Shown here: positions 5,821 to 13,487 of the stretch, in pieces
How the letters are laid out: each line of letters opens with the position of its first letter
Position numbering within the stretch: the stretch's first letter is position 1
Assembly (NCBI GenBank): GCA_964430915.1
Contig: CAYSHT010000053.1
Location: 1 to 13,788, forward strand
DNA from: JAFGBH01 sp964430915
GTDB lineage: Bacteria; Desulfobacterota; Syntrophia; Syntrophales; UBA2210
Reading direction: 5' to 3'
DNA: 13,788 bases
Program-made: the position numbers and the translations under genes
The notes under the pieces: model-generated
The model's input: only the letters and a program-made list of their open reading frames with translations
Databases searched by the model: none
What the model was told of the DNA's origin: nothing

Positions 5821-7020
5821 CTACGACCATACCCCGGCGATCATCTGACCGCAGTATGGACATTTTCCATCCCTGATATTGATTTCGTTGATCCGATACC
5901 CCCTGCGGTCAATGAGTTTCTTCCCGCATGAGGGACAGTAGGTGTTGCTCGAGTTCGACGGAGGGATGTTCCCCACATAGACATAATGGAGCCCTATTTT
6001 CATAGCCTCTCGTCTCGCCTCTTCCAGAAAAGAGATTGGCGTGGGGGGAAGGTGGGTCAGCTTGTATAGCGGAGAAAAGCGCGAGAAATGCAGAGGGTAA
6101 TCGGGACCAAGGGTTTCCACTATCCAGTGGCACATCTTCTTTATCATCTCCATATCGTCCACATAGGTGGGAACGATGAGGGCCGTCATTTCGAACCAGA
6201 CCCCCCGCTCTTTCAGCACCTTGAGCGTATTAAGAACCGGCTTCAGGCGCCCCGCATTGAGCCTCGAATAGATATCTTCGGAAAAACTCTTTATATCGAC
6301 ATTTGCGGCATCCATCGATTTTGTCAACTCCAGGAGGGGAGTCTCATTGATGTAGCCGTTTGTGACCCATATATTCCGTATATTTCTTTCCCGGGCCAGC
6401 CGTGACGTATCGATCATATATTCGTAAAAGGTGGTGGCCTCGGCGTAGGTATAGGCAATGGACCGGCAGTTTTTTGCCGCCGCCGCCTCCACAACGGCAG
6501 GGGGAAACATATCGTAGAACCTTACTTCTTCGGGCCTGACCTGTGATATCTCCCAGTTCTGACAGTTGAGACAGTGGAAACTGCACCCGGTGGTGGCGAT
6601 GGAAAAGGTGCTTGTTGCAGGAAGAAAATGGTAGAGAGGCTTCTTTTCCACGGGATCGATATGTACGGCGCAGGGATTTCCGTAGACCAGGGTGTAGAGC
6701 TTGCCTCCCATGTTCACATGAGATTTGCAGCGGCTCCTGGCGCCAGGAGGGAGAATGCATGTGTTGGGACAGGTAAGGCACTGGACATAACCCTTTTCCA
6801 GCTGCCTCTTGAAATAGACCTCTTTCGACCACTTCCAGAGTTCCTCCGGTGCGTCGTTCGGTATGATCTTTTTTGTATTTTTTTCGCCGGTGAGGATGTT
6901 CTTCGCGAGGAGGTCGACGGGGGAAAGAATGCAGGCGCAGGTGAGGCCCGCCCTGATGACCTCGCGCCTCGTCAGGGGATATGAAAAGCTGAGCCCTTCG
7001 AGGATATTGTTCTTCTTCAT
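5821..7020 (-). CDS. amrS: AmmeMemoRadiSam-system radical SAM enzyme with Tat-like leader
   Basis: The 399-residue protein belongs to the radical SAM group that normally accompanies AMMECR1 and Memo proteins. The [4Fe-4S] motif is Cys146-x3-Cys150-x2-Cys153 (TGCSFHCLNC). Before it is a Cys cluster (Cys81, Cys84, Cys88, Cys98) typical of this PflA-like subgroup, and the C-terminus has a zinc-ribbon pair, CPSCG (362-366) and CPYCG (387-391). The N-terminus carries a twin-arginine-like signal, LTRREVIRAG followed by a hydrophobic stretch (residues 16-39), making the protein longer than cytosolic relatives. Its ATG overlaps the stop of the upstream membrane protein gene (ATGA), so the two are translationally coupled. 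AMMECR1 and Memo are not in the window. The reaction is unknown. The family call is firm; export is an inference. Confidence 0.9.
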   Translation of the reverse strand: MKKNNILEGLSFSYPLTRREVIRAGLTCACILSPVDLLAKNILTGEKNTKKIIPNDAPEELWKWSKEVYFKRQLEKGYVQCLTCPNTCILPPGARSRCKSHVNMGGKLYTLVYGNPCAVHIDPVEKKPLYHFLPATSTFSIATTGCSFHCLNCQNWEISQVRPEEVRFYDMFPPAVVEAAAAKNCRSIAYTYAEATTFYEYMIDTSRLARERNIRNIWVTNGYINETPLLELTKSMDAANVDIKSFSEDIYSRLNAGRLKPVLNTLKVLKERGVWFEMTALIVPTYVDDMEMIKKMCHWIVETLGPDYPLHFSRFSPLYKLTHLPPTPISFLEEARREAMKIGLHYVYVGNIPPSNSSNTYCPSCGKKLIDRRGYRINEINIRDGKCPYCGQMIAGVWS

Positions 7021-9173
7021 TTCACGCCCTTTTTAAGCATTGTAACAAGGAAGCCGCAGGCAATCAATCCCTTAAGGGCGATCAGAAAAAAACAGGCAGA
7101 ATAGATGCCGAAGCTGGGAACGAGGAAGATGCCGACGGCAAAGGCCCCTAGAGATCCCCCCAGAAGATCGGCAGTATAGAGGGAGCCCCCGGTCTCCCGC
7201 GGTGAGGAGAAGAGAATGCTTCCCGCTATGGGAAATTCCGCGCCCGTGAGGGCACCCATAAGGAGCATCAGAAAGGCGAGGGTAAAGGGTTCGAGAAGAT
7301 TCTTCCCGGAAAAAAGAGCATAAACGAACAAGAGGAGGTAGAAAATGACCGCTCCTTCTGTCGCAAGAAGCGCTCGCCTTTTCACTCTCTCGATCCTGTT
7401 TGCCAGGAAGCTTCCCAGGGCGAGGCCTGCCATGAAGGCGGCGATCACGAGGCCGATCCCGGTATAGATGCTCCCGTGCAGGATCTGGTAGACAAGTAGT
7501 ATGATGACCTCCATGGAAGCGGCGGTAAATCCCGTGGTAAAAATGACCTTTTCGGTCATTCCCAGACGGAGAAAGTAAAAGATCAGGAAAAGGAAGATTA
7601 CCGTGGTAGGAACGAGATAATGTTCCTGAAACATGCTGAGCCAGACACGCATCGTATAGAGATATGCCGTGGGATGAAAATCGTGATTGGAGGGTGTTTC
7701 GTCGATGAGATGTTCCTTCAAAAAGGAGACCCTTTCTGGTGTAACCCACCCCTTTAGATAATCCTCGTTTACGTAGGTAGTTTGGATACCCCTGGATGAT
7801 ATGAGAGGCGCGATATCGTCGGTCAGTGAGTGGTCGGAGGCTATAAAAACATTCCTTTCGCCTGGTATGATTACTACGTGTCGGAAAATGGCTCTGAGCG
7901 AATTATGAAGAGTCGAAAGGAGGCGTGCCTGATCATCGCTTATGTAATTTTCGGCTCCCCTGAGACCAAAGGTGATGATGCCTCCGGGGCGGAGGATCGC
8001 TTTTGCCTCCCGGAAGAATTCCACCGTATAGAACCGGTTGAGCTGGAGCGACACGGGGTCCGGAAGATTCAGGATGACAGCATCGTATCTGTCGGTTGTT
8101 TCCTGAATAAATTTTCTCCCGTCTTCCAGGTGGATATGAACCCGTTCGGGAAAATCGATATCGAGGTTTTCAAAGCCCGCCAGGATAATCCGGGGATCGA
8201 TCTCGACGTAATCTATGTGTTTCACGTCATACTTCTGTATCTCATCGATGAGCCCGGCGATTCCCCCGGAGACGAGAAGGACGGAGTCGATCCTTTCGAT
8301 CTGTGGGAGGGCGAAATGGACCATCTCCTCGCTGGCACGTATGTTGGGTGTGGAGAAGAGATGCTCTCCGTTTTCGAAAAAGGAGGTCTGTCCCCGGTCT
8401 TTTGTTACCACAAGCCGCCCGTAGGGTGACTCGTCATAGAGAGCGATGTCCTGATGCGGATAGAGCCATTTGAGGGATGCGGTATCGAGGGGAAAGACAA
8501 AGACGAGGGCAAGCATGGCTGCCACAGCTGTTATTCTCAGAAAGGATGCGTACATGCCGTGCGTTAGCGTGAGGAGAAATGCAACGAGGCAGAGAAGCGA
8601 TGGAACGTAAAGGATCTCGAGATTGTTGAAATAGTGTACCAGGGCAAAGGTAAAGAGGACGCCGCCCAGTATGTCGCCGATATTATCGAAAAAGTAGACA
8701 GTTCCTATGCTTCGTCTCGGGCCCGCCTTTGCCGGCATGATGGTGCAGGCAACCGTCAAAAGACCGCCGGTAATGATACAGTATGGGAGAAGAAGCACCA
8801 CCGACCATAGTATCAGCGCTTCAAGTCCGGGAAGTTCTCCCCGTGCGAAGAGGATATTTTTCAGGAATCGGATGAGGACGATATGGACGATCGGGAGGAG
8901 TGCAACAACGAGAAGGGAACCACGGAAGATAAGAGACTGAAGGCGATATGATCGTATGTATCGTCCCGTCCAGGCACCGAATCCGGTGAGCAGAAGCCAG
9001 AGTGAAATAAGGACCCCTGCGATGATCTCGTTCCCCGTGAATACGTTTATGAATTCACGGATTACGGTGATCTGTGTAATGACATGAGAAATGCCGAGGG
9101 CGGTAATCGCGAATGGTATGGAGAAACGATTAATATAGCCTGTCACGAGACAACCCCTGATAATGGATGACAC
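7017..9173 (-). CDS. membrane protein with central spermidine-synthase-like domain
   Basis: The 718-residue protein has three parts: about seven hydrophobic helices (residues 17-228), a soluble Rossmann methyltransferase/aminopropyltransferase-like domain (about 245-450), and a second hydrophobic block of about seven helices (520-712). The soluble domain resembles SpeE: ESPYGRLVV (248-256), FENGEHLFS, the nucleotide loop VSGGIAG (301-307, against GGGDG in spermidine synthases), YVEIDP (322-327), LEDGRKF (349-355) and NLPDP (369-373, against D-[ST]-x-DP). It is followed by a DFHPTAYLY segment common in membrane SpeE fusions. Loss of the usual loop and catalytic aspartate argues against simple spermidine synthesis. 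The first possible start is GTG 9173; GTG 9146 has a better ribosome site (AGGGG) and may be the true one. It is coupled to amrS by a 4-nt overlap. Confidence 0.85.
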   Translation of the reverse strand: MSSIIRGCLVTGYINRFSIPFAITALGISHVITQITVIREFINVFTGNEIIAGVLISLWLLLTGFGAWTGRYIRSYRLQSLIFRGSLLVVALLPIVHIVLIRFLKNILFARGELPGLEALILWSVVLLLPYCIITGGLLTVACTIMPAKAGPRRSIGTVYFFDNIGDILGGVLFTFALVHYFNNLEILYVPSLLCLVAFLLTLTHGMYASFLRITAVAAMLALVFVFPLDTASLKWLYPHQDIALYDESPYGRLVVTKDRGQTSFFENGEHLFSTPNIRASEEMVHFALPQIERIDSVLLVSGGIAGLIDEIQKYDVKHIDYVEIDPRIILAGFENLDIDFPERVHIHLEDGRKFIQETTDRYDAVILNLPDPVSLQLNRFYTVEFFREAKAILRPGGIITFGLRGAENYISDDQARLLSTLHNSLRAIFRHVVIIPGERNVFIASDHSLTDDIAPLISSRGIQTTYVNEDYLKGWVTPERVSFLKEHLIDETPSNHDFHPTAYLYTMRVWLSMFQEHYLVPTTVIFLFLIFYFLRLGMTEKVIFTTGFTAASMEVIILLVYQILHGSIYTGIGLVIAAFMAGLALGSFLANRIERVKRRALLATEGAVIFYLLLFVYALFSGKNLLEPFTLAFLMLLMGALTGAEFPIAGSILFSSPRETGGSLYTADLLGGSLGAFAVGIFLVPSFGIYSACFFLIALKGLIACGFLVTMLKKGVK

Positions 9174-9293
9174 ACTCTATCTTCAATTTTAAAGAATTTC
9201 AAGGATATGTGATGGCAGACACTTCATTTTCTGCCGCCGTCAGGAACGCCCTTTTTCACTGCCGGGGATACCCCTGGAATGAAACAGGGAGAA

Positions 9294-9322
9294 TTAGATT
9301 TTTGCGTCCTTTTTTTTATGAT
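9294..9322 (+). promoter_or_regulatory. weak sigma-70-like promoter of sirtuin operon
   Basis: TATGAT (9317-9322) is a good -10 box, 17 bp from a poor -35, TTAGAT (9294-9299), in an AT-rich part of the 187-bp divergent gap. It would start transcription near 9329, about 30 nt before the sirtuin ATG. No comparably clear promoter for the divergent membrane protein gene was found. A short GGGG-ATA-CCCC palindrome at 9264-9274 may serve regulation of either side. Confidence 0.35.
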
Positions 9323-9360
9323 ATACAGAAGGAAGATCGATACCGGAGGAGCGAATTGCT

Positions 9361-10140
9361 ATGACGGATGGAGAGATGGATTCAAAAATTCAAAAAGTGG
9401 CAGATCTGATTTTGAAATCGGAGAGAGTTGTGATCTTTACAGGAGCCGGTGTCAGTACTGAATCGGGAATCCCTGATTTCAGAAGCCCCGGTGGAATATG
9501 GACCAGATTCGATCCCGATGATTTTACAATTCATAAATTCAAGACGAGCAGCGAGACACGGAAAAAACAGTGGAAGATCCTTGTTCATGAAGGGCTTTTC
9601 CAGGAGGTAGCGCCAAACGAGGCCCATCTCGCAATCGCCGAGATGGAGCGCATGGGGAAGCTTGAATGTATCATTACACAGAACATTGATGACCTTCACC
9701 AGCGGGCTGGAAACAGCCGCGAAAAGGTCTTTGAGCTGCACGGCAACATGCTCTGGATCAGGTGCATGAACTGTGATGAACGGTACCCGATGGACCACGT
9801 GAAGGAGAGTCTCAATGCGGGAGTTGAAGAACCGGTCTGCGATAAGTGCGGCGGCATGCTGAAACCCGATGTGGTCTTCTTCGGTGAGGCACTCCCCGCT
9901 GACACCATCAATGCCGCAATGTATCACGCCTCACACTGCGATCTTTTCATCGTTGTGGGATCTTCACTGGTGGTGCAGCCTGCGTCCCTTATACCATCAT
10001 ATGCCCAGGATGCCGGTGCCGCCCTCGTTATTATTACTATCAGCTCCACGCCCTACGATCATATGGCCGAGGTCATTATCAATGCAGGTGCGGGAGAAAC
10101 CATGTCCGCCATTATGGAAAAAATGAAGGAAAGGGAGTAG
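9361..10140 (+). CDS. Sir2-family NAD-dependent protein deacylase
   Basis: A 259-residue single-domain sirtuin, which removes acyl groups from lysines using NAD and releases nicotinamide and O-acyl-ADP-ribose. Visible motifs: GAGVSTESGIPDFRSPGGIW (28-47) for NAD, TQNIDDLHQRAG (106-117), catalytic His127 (ELHGN), zinc cysteines Cys135-x2-Cys138 and Cys160-x2-Cys163, KPDVVFFGEALP (168-179) and VVGSSLVVQPA (198-208). The adenosine-binding stretch usually reading V-x-x-N is VIITISSTPYD here, so the customary Asn is Thr226. The start is ATG with GGAGGA ten bases upstream; the ATG five codons on is possible. It is the first gene of a three-gene operon, 9 bp before the NRDE gene. Which acyl group it prefers cannot be read from the sequence. 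Confidence 0.95.
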   Translation: MTDGEMDSKIQKVADLILKSERVVIFTGAGVSTESGIPDFRSPGGIWTRFDPDDFTIHKFKTSSETRKKQWKILVHEGLFQEVAPNEAHLAIAEMERMGKLECIITQNIDDLHQRAGNSREKVFELHGNMLWIRCMNCDERYPMDHVKESLNAGVEEPVCDKCGGMLKPDVVFFGEALPADTINAAMYHASHCDLFIVVGSSLVVQPASLIPSYAQDAGAALVIITISSTPYDHMAEVIINAGAGETMSAIMEKMKERE

Positions 10141-10149
10141 GAGTAAACC

Positions 10150-10932
10150 GTGTGCCTCCTTTTTATTGCATATAAGTCACATCCCCGCTATCCCCTTATT
10201 CTGGCGGCGAATCGTGACGAGTTTTACGAAAGGCCCACAAAGGCGGCAGCGTTCTGGGAGAATCGGCCGGATGTGCTCGCAGGGAGAGATCTCAAAGGGG
10301 GGGGCACCTGGCTCGGAATTACAAGGGGAGGGAGGATTGCCGCCATTACGAACTTCAGGGATCTTGAAGCCCTGAAAGTGGATGCACCGTCACGGGGGCA
10401 TCTCGTAGGAGACTATCTCCTCGGAAATGTCGAGCCGGAGGAGTATCTTCGGGACCTCAGGGATCGCGCCGGGGCCTACAGCGGCTTTAATATCGTGGTG
10501 GGAAAGGTGGACGAGCTTTATTACTTTTCAAATATGGACGGTACTATCCTCAAGATTCCCGAGGGCTCGCACGGTCTTAGCAACCATTTTCTGGATACCC
10601 CCTGGCCAAAGGTTGAGCTAGGAAAAGAACTGATGAGGCCGGTGCTTTCAAAGGAAGAGGAGCCTTCTTTCGAGGCGATCTTCGATGTCCTTGCCGACCG
10701 GTCACAACCGGATGACTCGATCCTCCCGGATACTGGTATAGGACTTGAATGGGAGAGAATTCTCTCCCCGATTTTCGTCGAAACGAAAGGATACGGAACC
10801 CGCTCTTCCACAATAATCATGGTGAAAAGGGGTGGCGGTGCCACCTTTATCGAGCGGGTCTTTAATGGGAAAACAGGGAGATGTGAGGAAAAGAGATTCG
10901 ATTTCGATGTTCGGCTCTCGTTTTTAACATAA
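10150..10932 (+). CDS. NRDE/TANGO2-family protein
   Basis: The 260-residue protein begins MCLLFIAYKSHPRYPLILAA and carries the family-naming motif NRDE (residues 21-24) followed by FYERPT, then GRDLKGGGTWLGI (45-57) and ITNFRD. Bacterial length is normal. Cys2, exposed once the initiator Met is removed, sits where an N-terminal nucleophile would be in Ntn-type hydrolase folds; this function is not proven. Eukaryotic TANGO2 has been linked to lipid/acyl-CoA and haem handling, and the bacterial role is unclear. The start is GTG with GGAG upstream, only 9 bp after the sirtuin stop, so co-transcription is near certain. The Nudix gene follows after 18 bp. Confidence 0.9.
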   Translation: MCLLFIAYKSHPRYPLILAANRDEFYERPTKAAAFWENRPDVLAGRDLKGGGTWLGITRGGRIAAITNFRDLEALKVDAPSRGHLVGDYLLGNVEPEEYLRDLRDRAGAYSGFNIVVGKVDELYYFSNMDGTILKIPEGSHGLSNHFLDTPWPKVELGKELMRPVLSKEEEPSFEAIFDVLADRSQPDDSILPDTGIGLEWERILSPIFVETKGYGTRSSTIIMVKRGGGATFIERVFNGKTGRCEEKRFDFDVRLSFLT

Positions 10933-10950
10933 TGATAGGTTAAAGCAACT

Positions 10951-11397
10951 ATGCGAAAGAAAGAGTATCCCGATCTCCCCCGTGTCGGTGTCGGGGCGGT
11001 GGTGATCAGAGACGATAAGATACTCCTCGTAAAGAGGGGCATATCGCCGAGCAAGGGCCTCTGGGCAATTCCCGGCGGCAACATGAACTTGGGAGAAACA
11101 CTGAAGGAAACGGCCGAAAGAGAAATAATGGAGGAAACGGGGATCGCGATAGAGGCCAAAGATCCCATCTATGCCTTCGATTTTATGGAACGTGATGATG
11201 AAGGCGCTATTTTGTACCACTATGTTGTTGTCGACCTCTTGGCTGAATATAGAAAGGGTGAACCGCGCGGTGCTGACGATGCGCTGGAAGCCCGCTGGTT
11301 CGCCTGGGAGGAACTAAAAAACTTGCCCGTTTCAAAAAACACGCTCGCGCTCCTCAGGAAAATCGGTTTCGACGGTTTATCTCGCTCTGCTTCGTGA
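10951..11397 (+). CDS. Nudix hydrolase
   Basis: The 148-residue protein has a full Nudix box G-x5-E-x7-REIMEETGI (residues 43-65), with the metal-binding glutamates in REIMEE. It starts with a typical VGVGAVVIRDDKILLVKRG strand pair and has a C-terminal RWFAWEEL segment. Such enzymes hydrolyse nucleoside diphosphates linked to another group; ADP-ribose, oxidised nucleotides and CoA derivatives are all possible. Next to a sirtuin, an ADP-ribose or O-acyl-ADP-ribose substrate is attractive, but this is context only. The start ATG lies 18 bp after the NRDE stop and has only a weak ribosome site, suggesting translational coupling. It is the last gene of the operon; no clear terminator was seen after it. 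Confidence 0.93.
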   Translation: MRKKEYPDLPRVGVGAVVIRDDKILLVKRGISPSKGLWAIPGGNMNLGETLKETAEREIMEETGIAIEAKDPIYAFDFMERDDEGAILYHYVVVDLLAEYRKGEPRGADDALEARWFAWEELKNLPVSKNTLALLRKIGFDGLSRSAS

Positions 11398-11507
11398 TTC
11401 ATTAGAAGATTTCACTATTCTGTGCGGATATTTTTAAATAACAAATAAGGCAAGATTGGAAGGGGGTGGTGTATAGATAATTGTTCCGTTTTTAATCACA
11501 ATAATAC

Positions 11508-11525
11508 TGCATCATTTCTGATGCA
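11508..11525. promoter_or_regulatory. operator-like palindrome upstream of acyl-CoA synthetase
   Basis: TGCATCA (11508-11514) and TGATGCA (11519-11525) are exact reverse complements around TTTC, ending 16 bp before the ribosome site GGAGGTGA (11541-11548). The position suits a repressor operator at or just after a promoter; AT-rich sequence before it (AATCACAATAATACTG) could hold the -10 region. Acyl-CoA ligase genes are often controlled by TetR- or GntR-type repressors, but no regulator gene is adjacent. Confidence 0.4.
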
Positions 11526-11551
11526 CCCATACTGTAAAATGGAGGTGATTT

Positions 11552-13078
11552 ATGAATCTTGGAACCCTGGTTACACGAAATGCCCAAATGATTCCCGAGA
11601 AGGAGGGAATCGTTTATGGAGAGAAGAGATATTCCTGGAAAGAGGTCAACGAAAAGGTCAATACGGTGTCGAGTGCCCTTTTGAAGGGTGGACTTAAAAA
11701 GGGGGATAAGGTTACCCTCTGGATGTTCAACTCTGATATGTTTATCTTTGCCTTCTACGGTATTGTCAAGGCAGGAGGTGTGGCAGTTCCCGTCAACTTC
11801 CGTCTTGCCCCCCCGGAGGCAGAATATATTTTTAATAACTGTGATGCCGTGGCCATGGTCTTTGATGACGTCTTCGAGCCCGTCATCGGTGAGATGAAGC
11901 CGCGTCTTAAAAATATCAGGGCTTTCTATTCCGCTGGAGGCGGCCGATTCGAGGGGTTCGATCCACTCGAGGATGTGCTTGCTTCGGGAGATACCGGTGA
12001 GCCGGATGTAACCGTGGACGAGTTTGATGAGAGCGAAATCCTCTATACATCGGGAACCACGGGAAGACCGAAGGGTGCGCTCTTTGTCCATCACAGTCAT
12101 ATAACCCTGGTGACCTCTATGGCAGCCCTCATTGGGATCCATCCGAAAGACCGGATCCTCCATGCCGCACCGCTCTTTCACTCGGCGGAGCTTAATCTCT
12201 ACCTGAACCCGGGGACGTATCTTGGTTCCACCCATGTGATCATAAGGGACTTTATCCCCGATAAGGTCCTTGATCTCATTGAAAAGGAAAAGGTGACCCA
12301 GTTTTTCGGGGCGCCGATTATGTTCACCTTTATGATGATGGTTCCCGATTTTGATAAATACGATCTTTCCTCTGTCAGGTATTATGGCTACGGAGCAGCC
12401 CCGATGGCAGCGGAATCGGTAAAGGCGATGATGGAAAAATTTAAATCGACGAACTTTTTCTGTCTCTGTGGCTTCACCGAAGCGGGCCCGGGCGGCATCG
12501 GTCTCCCCCCGGAGGATCAGATTCGAAAGGCCGGCGCGGGCGGGAAGTATGTGCCCAACATGGAGTGTCGTCTGGTGGGTATGGATGGAAATACCGTTAC
12601 CGAACCGGATGTGGTAGGTGAACTTGCCATAAAGGGTGACATCATCATGAAGGGGTACTACAAGGATCCGGAGGCGACGAAAGAGGCGATAAAAGACGGC
12701 TGGGTCTATTCGGGAGATCTGGGCACCATGGATGACGAAGGATATATTACGCTGGTGGACAGAAAGAAGGACATGATCATTACCGGCGGAGAAAATGTCT
12801 ACAGTAAGGAGGTGGAAGACGCCATCTACGAAAACCCGAAGATAAAAGAGGCCGTCATTGTCGGTCTTCCTCATCCGGACTGGGGAGAAACGGTGGTTGC
12901 CGTGGCAAGCCTCCATGAGGATGCCGCACTTACCATGGAGGAGTTGCGGGAATTCCTGAAGACCAGGATCGCCGATTACAAGATTCCGAGACGCCTCGAA
13001 ATCGTGGGCGAACTGCCGAGAAATGTCTCTGGAAAGGTCCTGAAATATCAGCTGAGAGAAACCTTGCAAAAGAACTAA
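11552..13078 (+). CDS. AMP-dependent acyl-CoA synthetase (acid-CoA ligase)
   Basis: The 508-residue ANL-superfamily enzyme activates a carboxylic acid with ATP to an acyl-AMP and transfers it to CoA. Motifs in order: P-loop-like YTSGTTGRPKG (165-175), the A5 region CGFTEAGPG (306-314, with CGFTE in place of the common YGxTE), A7 YSGDLG with Asp389, Arg404 in LVDRKKD, the hinge region DRKKDMIITGGENVYSKEVE (403-422), and the adenylation-half catalytic Lys495 in NVSGKVLKY. Length is normal for medium/long-chain or aromatic acid CoA ligases. The start ATG has a near-perfect ribosome site GGAGGTGA. It stands 154 bp after the Nudix gene, with a palindrome before it and a strong terminator after it, so it is probably monocistronic. 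The acid substrate cannot be told. Confidence 0.94.
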   Translation: MNLGTLVTRNAQMIPEKEGIVYGEKRYSWKEVNEKVNTVSSALLKGGLKKGDKVTLWMFNSDMFIFAFYGIVKAGGVAVPVNFRLAPPEAEYIFNNCDAVAMVFDDVFEPVIGEMKPRLKNIRAFYSAGGGRFEGFDPLEDVLASGDTGEPDVTVDEFDESEILYTSGTTGRPKGALFVHHSHITLVTSMAALIGIHPKDRILHAAPLFHSAELNLYLNPGTYLGSTHVIIRDFIPDKVLDLIEKEKVTQFFGAPIMFTFMMMVPDFDKYDLSSVRYYGYGAAPMAAESVKAMMEKFKSTNFFCLCGFTEAGPGGIGLPPEDQIRKAGAGGKYVPNMECRLVGMDGNTVTEPDVVGELAIKGDIIMKGYYKDPEATKEAIKDGWVYSGDLGTMDDEGYITLVDRKKDMIITGGENVYSKEVEDAIYENPKIKEAVIVGLPHPDWGETVVAVASLHEDAALTMEELREFLKTRIADYKIPRRLEIVGELPRNVSGKVLKYQLRETLQKN

Positions 13079-13120
13079 CAGGTGAGTACCTAGAGAAGCG
13101 CCTGCAAAGAGGTACATGAA

Positions 13121-13151
13121 GGGGGTCGGTGTGGAATCGGCCCCCTTTTTT
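13121..13151 (+). terminator. intrinsic terminator of acyl-CoA synthetase gene
   Basis: GGGGGTCGGT (13121-13130) pairs with ATCGGCCCCC (13136-13145) with two G-T wobbles and a 5-nt loop, followed immediately by TTTTTT. It lies 43 bp after the synthetase stop codon. Confidence 0.88.
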
Positions 13152-13242
13152 GTCCAAAAAGGAGCTGATAATCACTCATGACAGAATGGCCGAAAAATAA
13201 CCGCGTATATTCAATAAGATAGAATCTAATTTCCCCGAAAAG

Positions 13243-13271
13243 TTGACAGAGAGGGGGAAGTATGCTTTATT
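13243..13271 (+). promoter_or_regulatory. sigma-70-like promoter of the OpuAC-type gene
   Basis: A perfect -35 TTGACA (13243-13248) and a -10 TTTATT (13266-13271) are 17 bp apart. Transcription would begin near 13279, giving a leader of about 210 nt before the ATG at 13488. Confidence 0.5.
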
Positions 13272-13487
13272 GAACGCCAAGGGAGGTTCTGGCAATGCAT
13301 CATGGCGAAACCAGATTAGTTACTCACTTATTTACCTGAAAGACCTACTACCATATTCTCCTAACTTGATTTTTTGCTTCATTGGGCGTCTCTGGCGCTT
13401 GTCTTATAAAAAACGTCTTGTTTTATCCGTGATTGTCTTGGTCTAAATTAATTATTGGGTGAATAAAAAAAGAACGGGAGGTCTAGC

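Larger units (their letters stand above)
13079..13487. other. 409-bp intergenic region before the substrate-binding protein gene
   Basis: It contains the terminator at 13121-13151 and a sigma-70-like promoter at 13243-13271. The remaining 210 bp form a long AT-rich leader up to the next ATG, in which I see no strong hairpin, known riboswitch or credible short gene. Confidence 0.6.

Noticed and set aside
7830..8429. Plus-strand reading frame of 199 codons opposite the SpeE-like gene
   Set aside because: Antisense shadow with no domain, inside the SpeE-like domain coding region.
11492..13117. Minus-strand reading frame of 541 codons, longer than the gene opposite
   Set aside because: It is the antisense of the acyl-CoA synthetase, whose motifs are all intact; the length reflects codon bias, not a second gene.
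13243..13446. Reading frame of 67 codons before the OpuAC-type gene
   Set aside because: It begins in the -35 box of the predicted promoter, has no ribosome site and shows no recognisable domain.
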